Made by a program: the position numbers and the translations under genes. The notes under the pieces were generated by a model, which saw nothing but the letters and a program-made list of their open reading frames with translations, had not been told where the DNA came from and made no database searches. A stretch of DNA of 5,158 nt. Origin: an uncultured Christensenellaceae bacterium. GTDB lineage: Bacteria > Bacillota > Clostridia > Christensenellales > Christensenellaceae. Position 1 is the stretch's first letter. The number at the start of each line of letters is the position of its first letter. The DNA is taken from the NCBI GenBank assembly GCA_934555865.1, contig CAKTFI010000071.1:1-5158 (forward strand). Reading direction: 5' to 3'. This document shows positions 4,790-5,158 of this stretch, one piece after another.

Positions 4790-5158
4790 TCAATCTGCCG
4801 CGATGCGCCAGCCCTCCGCCCGCGCGCGGATCTCCGTAAAGCGCCGATAGATCCCGCCTTGACGAAGCAATTCCTCGTGCGTGCCGGCCTCTGCGATGCG
4901 CCCGTCCGCCACCACCAGGATCTGCGAGGCGCTGCGCACCGTCGCCAGGCGGTGTGCGATCGTGATGATCGTCTTGCCGCGCGTCAGCTCCGAGATCGCC
5001 TGCTGGATCAGATGCTCGTTTTCCGGGTCGATGCTGGCCGTCGCCTCGTCCAGAATGACGACCGGCGCATCCTTCAAGATTGCCCGCGCGATGGAGATAC
5101 GCTGCCACTCTCCGCCGGACAGCGTGCCGCCGCCCTCGCCCAGCACCGTGTCATATCC
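4790..5158 (-). CDS. ABC exporter ATP-binding protein, C-terminal 122 residues (runs off right edge)
   Basis: The reading frame is open to the right edge, so the N-terminal part, including Walker A and any fused membrane domain, is outside the window. Visible, in order, are the signature LSGGEWQR (codons at 5122-5099), Walker B plus D-loop [12 protein letters not shown], the switch histidine in [10 protein letters not shown], and the usual [17 protein letters not shown] end region. The ending [17 protein letters not shown] resembles exporters with fused membrane and ATPase domains (type IV fold), many of which work as heterodimers encoded by adjacent genes. An ATP-driven export role at the cytoplasmic membrane is likely; siderophore-type or lipid/drug substrates cannot be distinguished from this part. 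The signature has Glu-Trp where Gln-Gln, Glu-Arg or Glu-Lys is more usual. The gene ends with TGA at 4792-4790 and is followed at once by a terminator, so it is last in its operon. Confidence 0.93.
   Translation of the reverse strand, partial: GYDTVLGEGGGTLSGGEWQRISIARAILKDAPVVILDEATASIDPENEHLIQQAISELTRGKTIITIAHRLATVRSASQILVVADGRIAEAGTHEELLRQGGIYRRFTEIRARAEGWRIAAD

Overview
The window looks like chromosomal DNA from a fairly GC-rich member of the Firmicutes, most likely class Clostridia. The evidence is a DUF1836 protein (a family found mainly in Firmicutes), purine-rich GGAGG-type ribosome binding sites, near-consensus sigma-A promoters in short AT-richer gaps, and a TtcA-like protein of a type I associate with Clostridia. 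The species cannot be named from the sequence. I see no mobile element, CRISPR array, tRNA or rRNA, and no gap longer than about 195 bp.

Layout from left to right. (1) The N-terminal half of a DUF1836 putative DNA-binding protein runs leftward off the window (293 to 1). (2) A divergent promoter region (294-486) carries one good promoter for each side and several short palindromes. (3) A cytoplasmic SGNH/GDSL-type hydrolase is encoded on the + strand (487-1200). (4) A strong hairpin with T-runs on both sides (1230-1266) ends both this gene and the convergent gene after it. (5) A MATE-family efflux transporter lies on the - strand (2672-1266) with its own consensus promoter and an inverted repeat at the predicted transcription start. 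(6) A two-gene - strand operon follows: a rhodanese plus TtcA-like PP-loop fusion (4595-3420), then, 9 nt downstream, an HD-domain phosphohydrolase (3410-2754). It has its own promoter, with a GC-rich palindrome at the predicted transcript start. (7) At the right edge, the C-terminal part of an ABC exporter ATPase (5158-4790) is closed by an intrinsic terminator.

Most of the content is ordinary accessory or housekeeping material. The part most worth attention is the rhodanese-TtcA fusion and its coupling to the HD protein. The fusion puts a sulfur-carrier-type domain and a tRNA-thiolase-type domain in one chain, and the downstream HD enzyme has no known substrate. The second point is operator-like DNA at the MATE promoter with no regulator gene beside it. 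No clearly new multi-gene system is demonstrable from this window alone.
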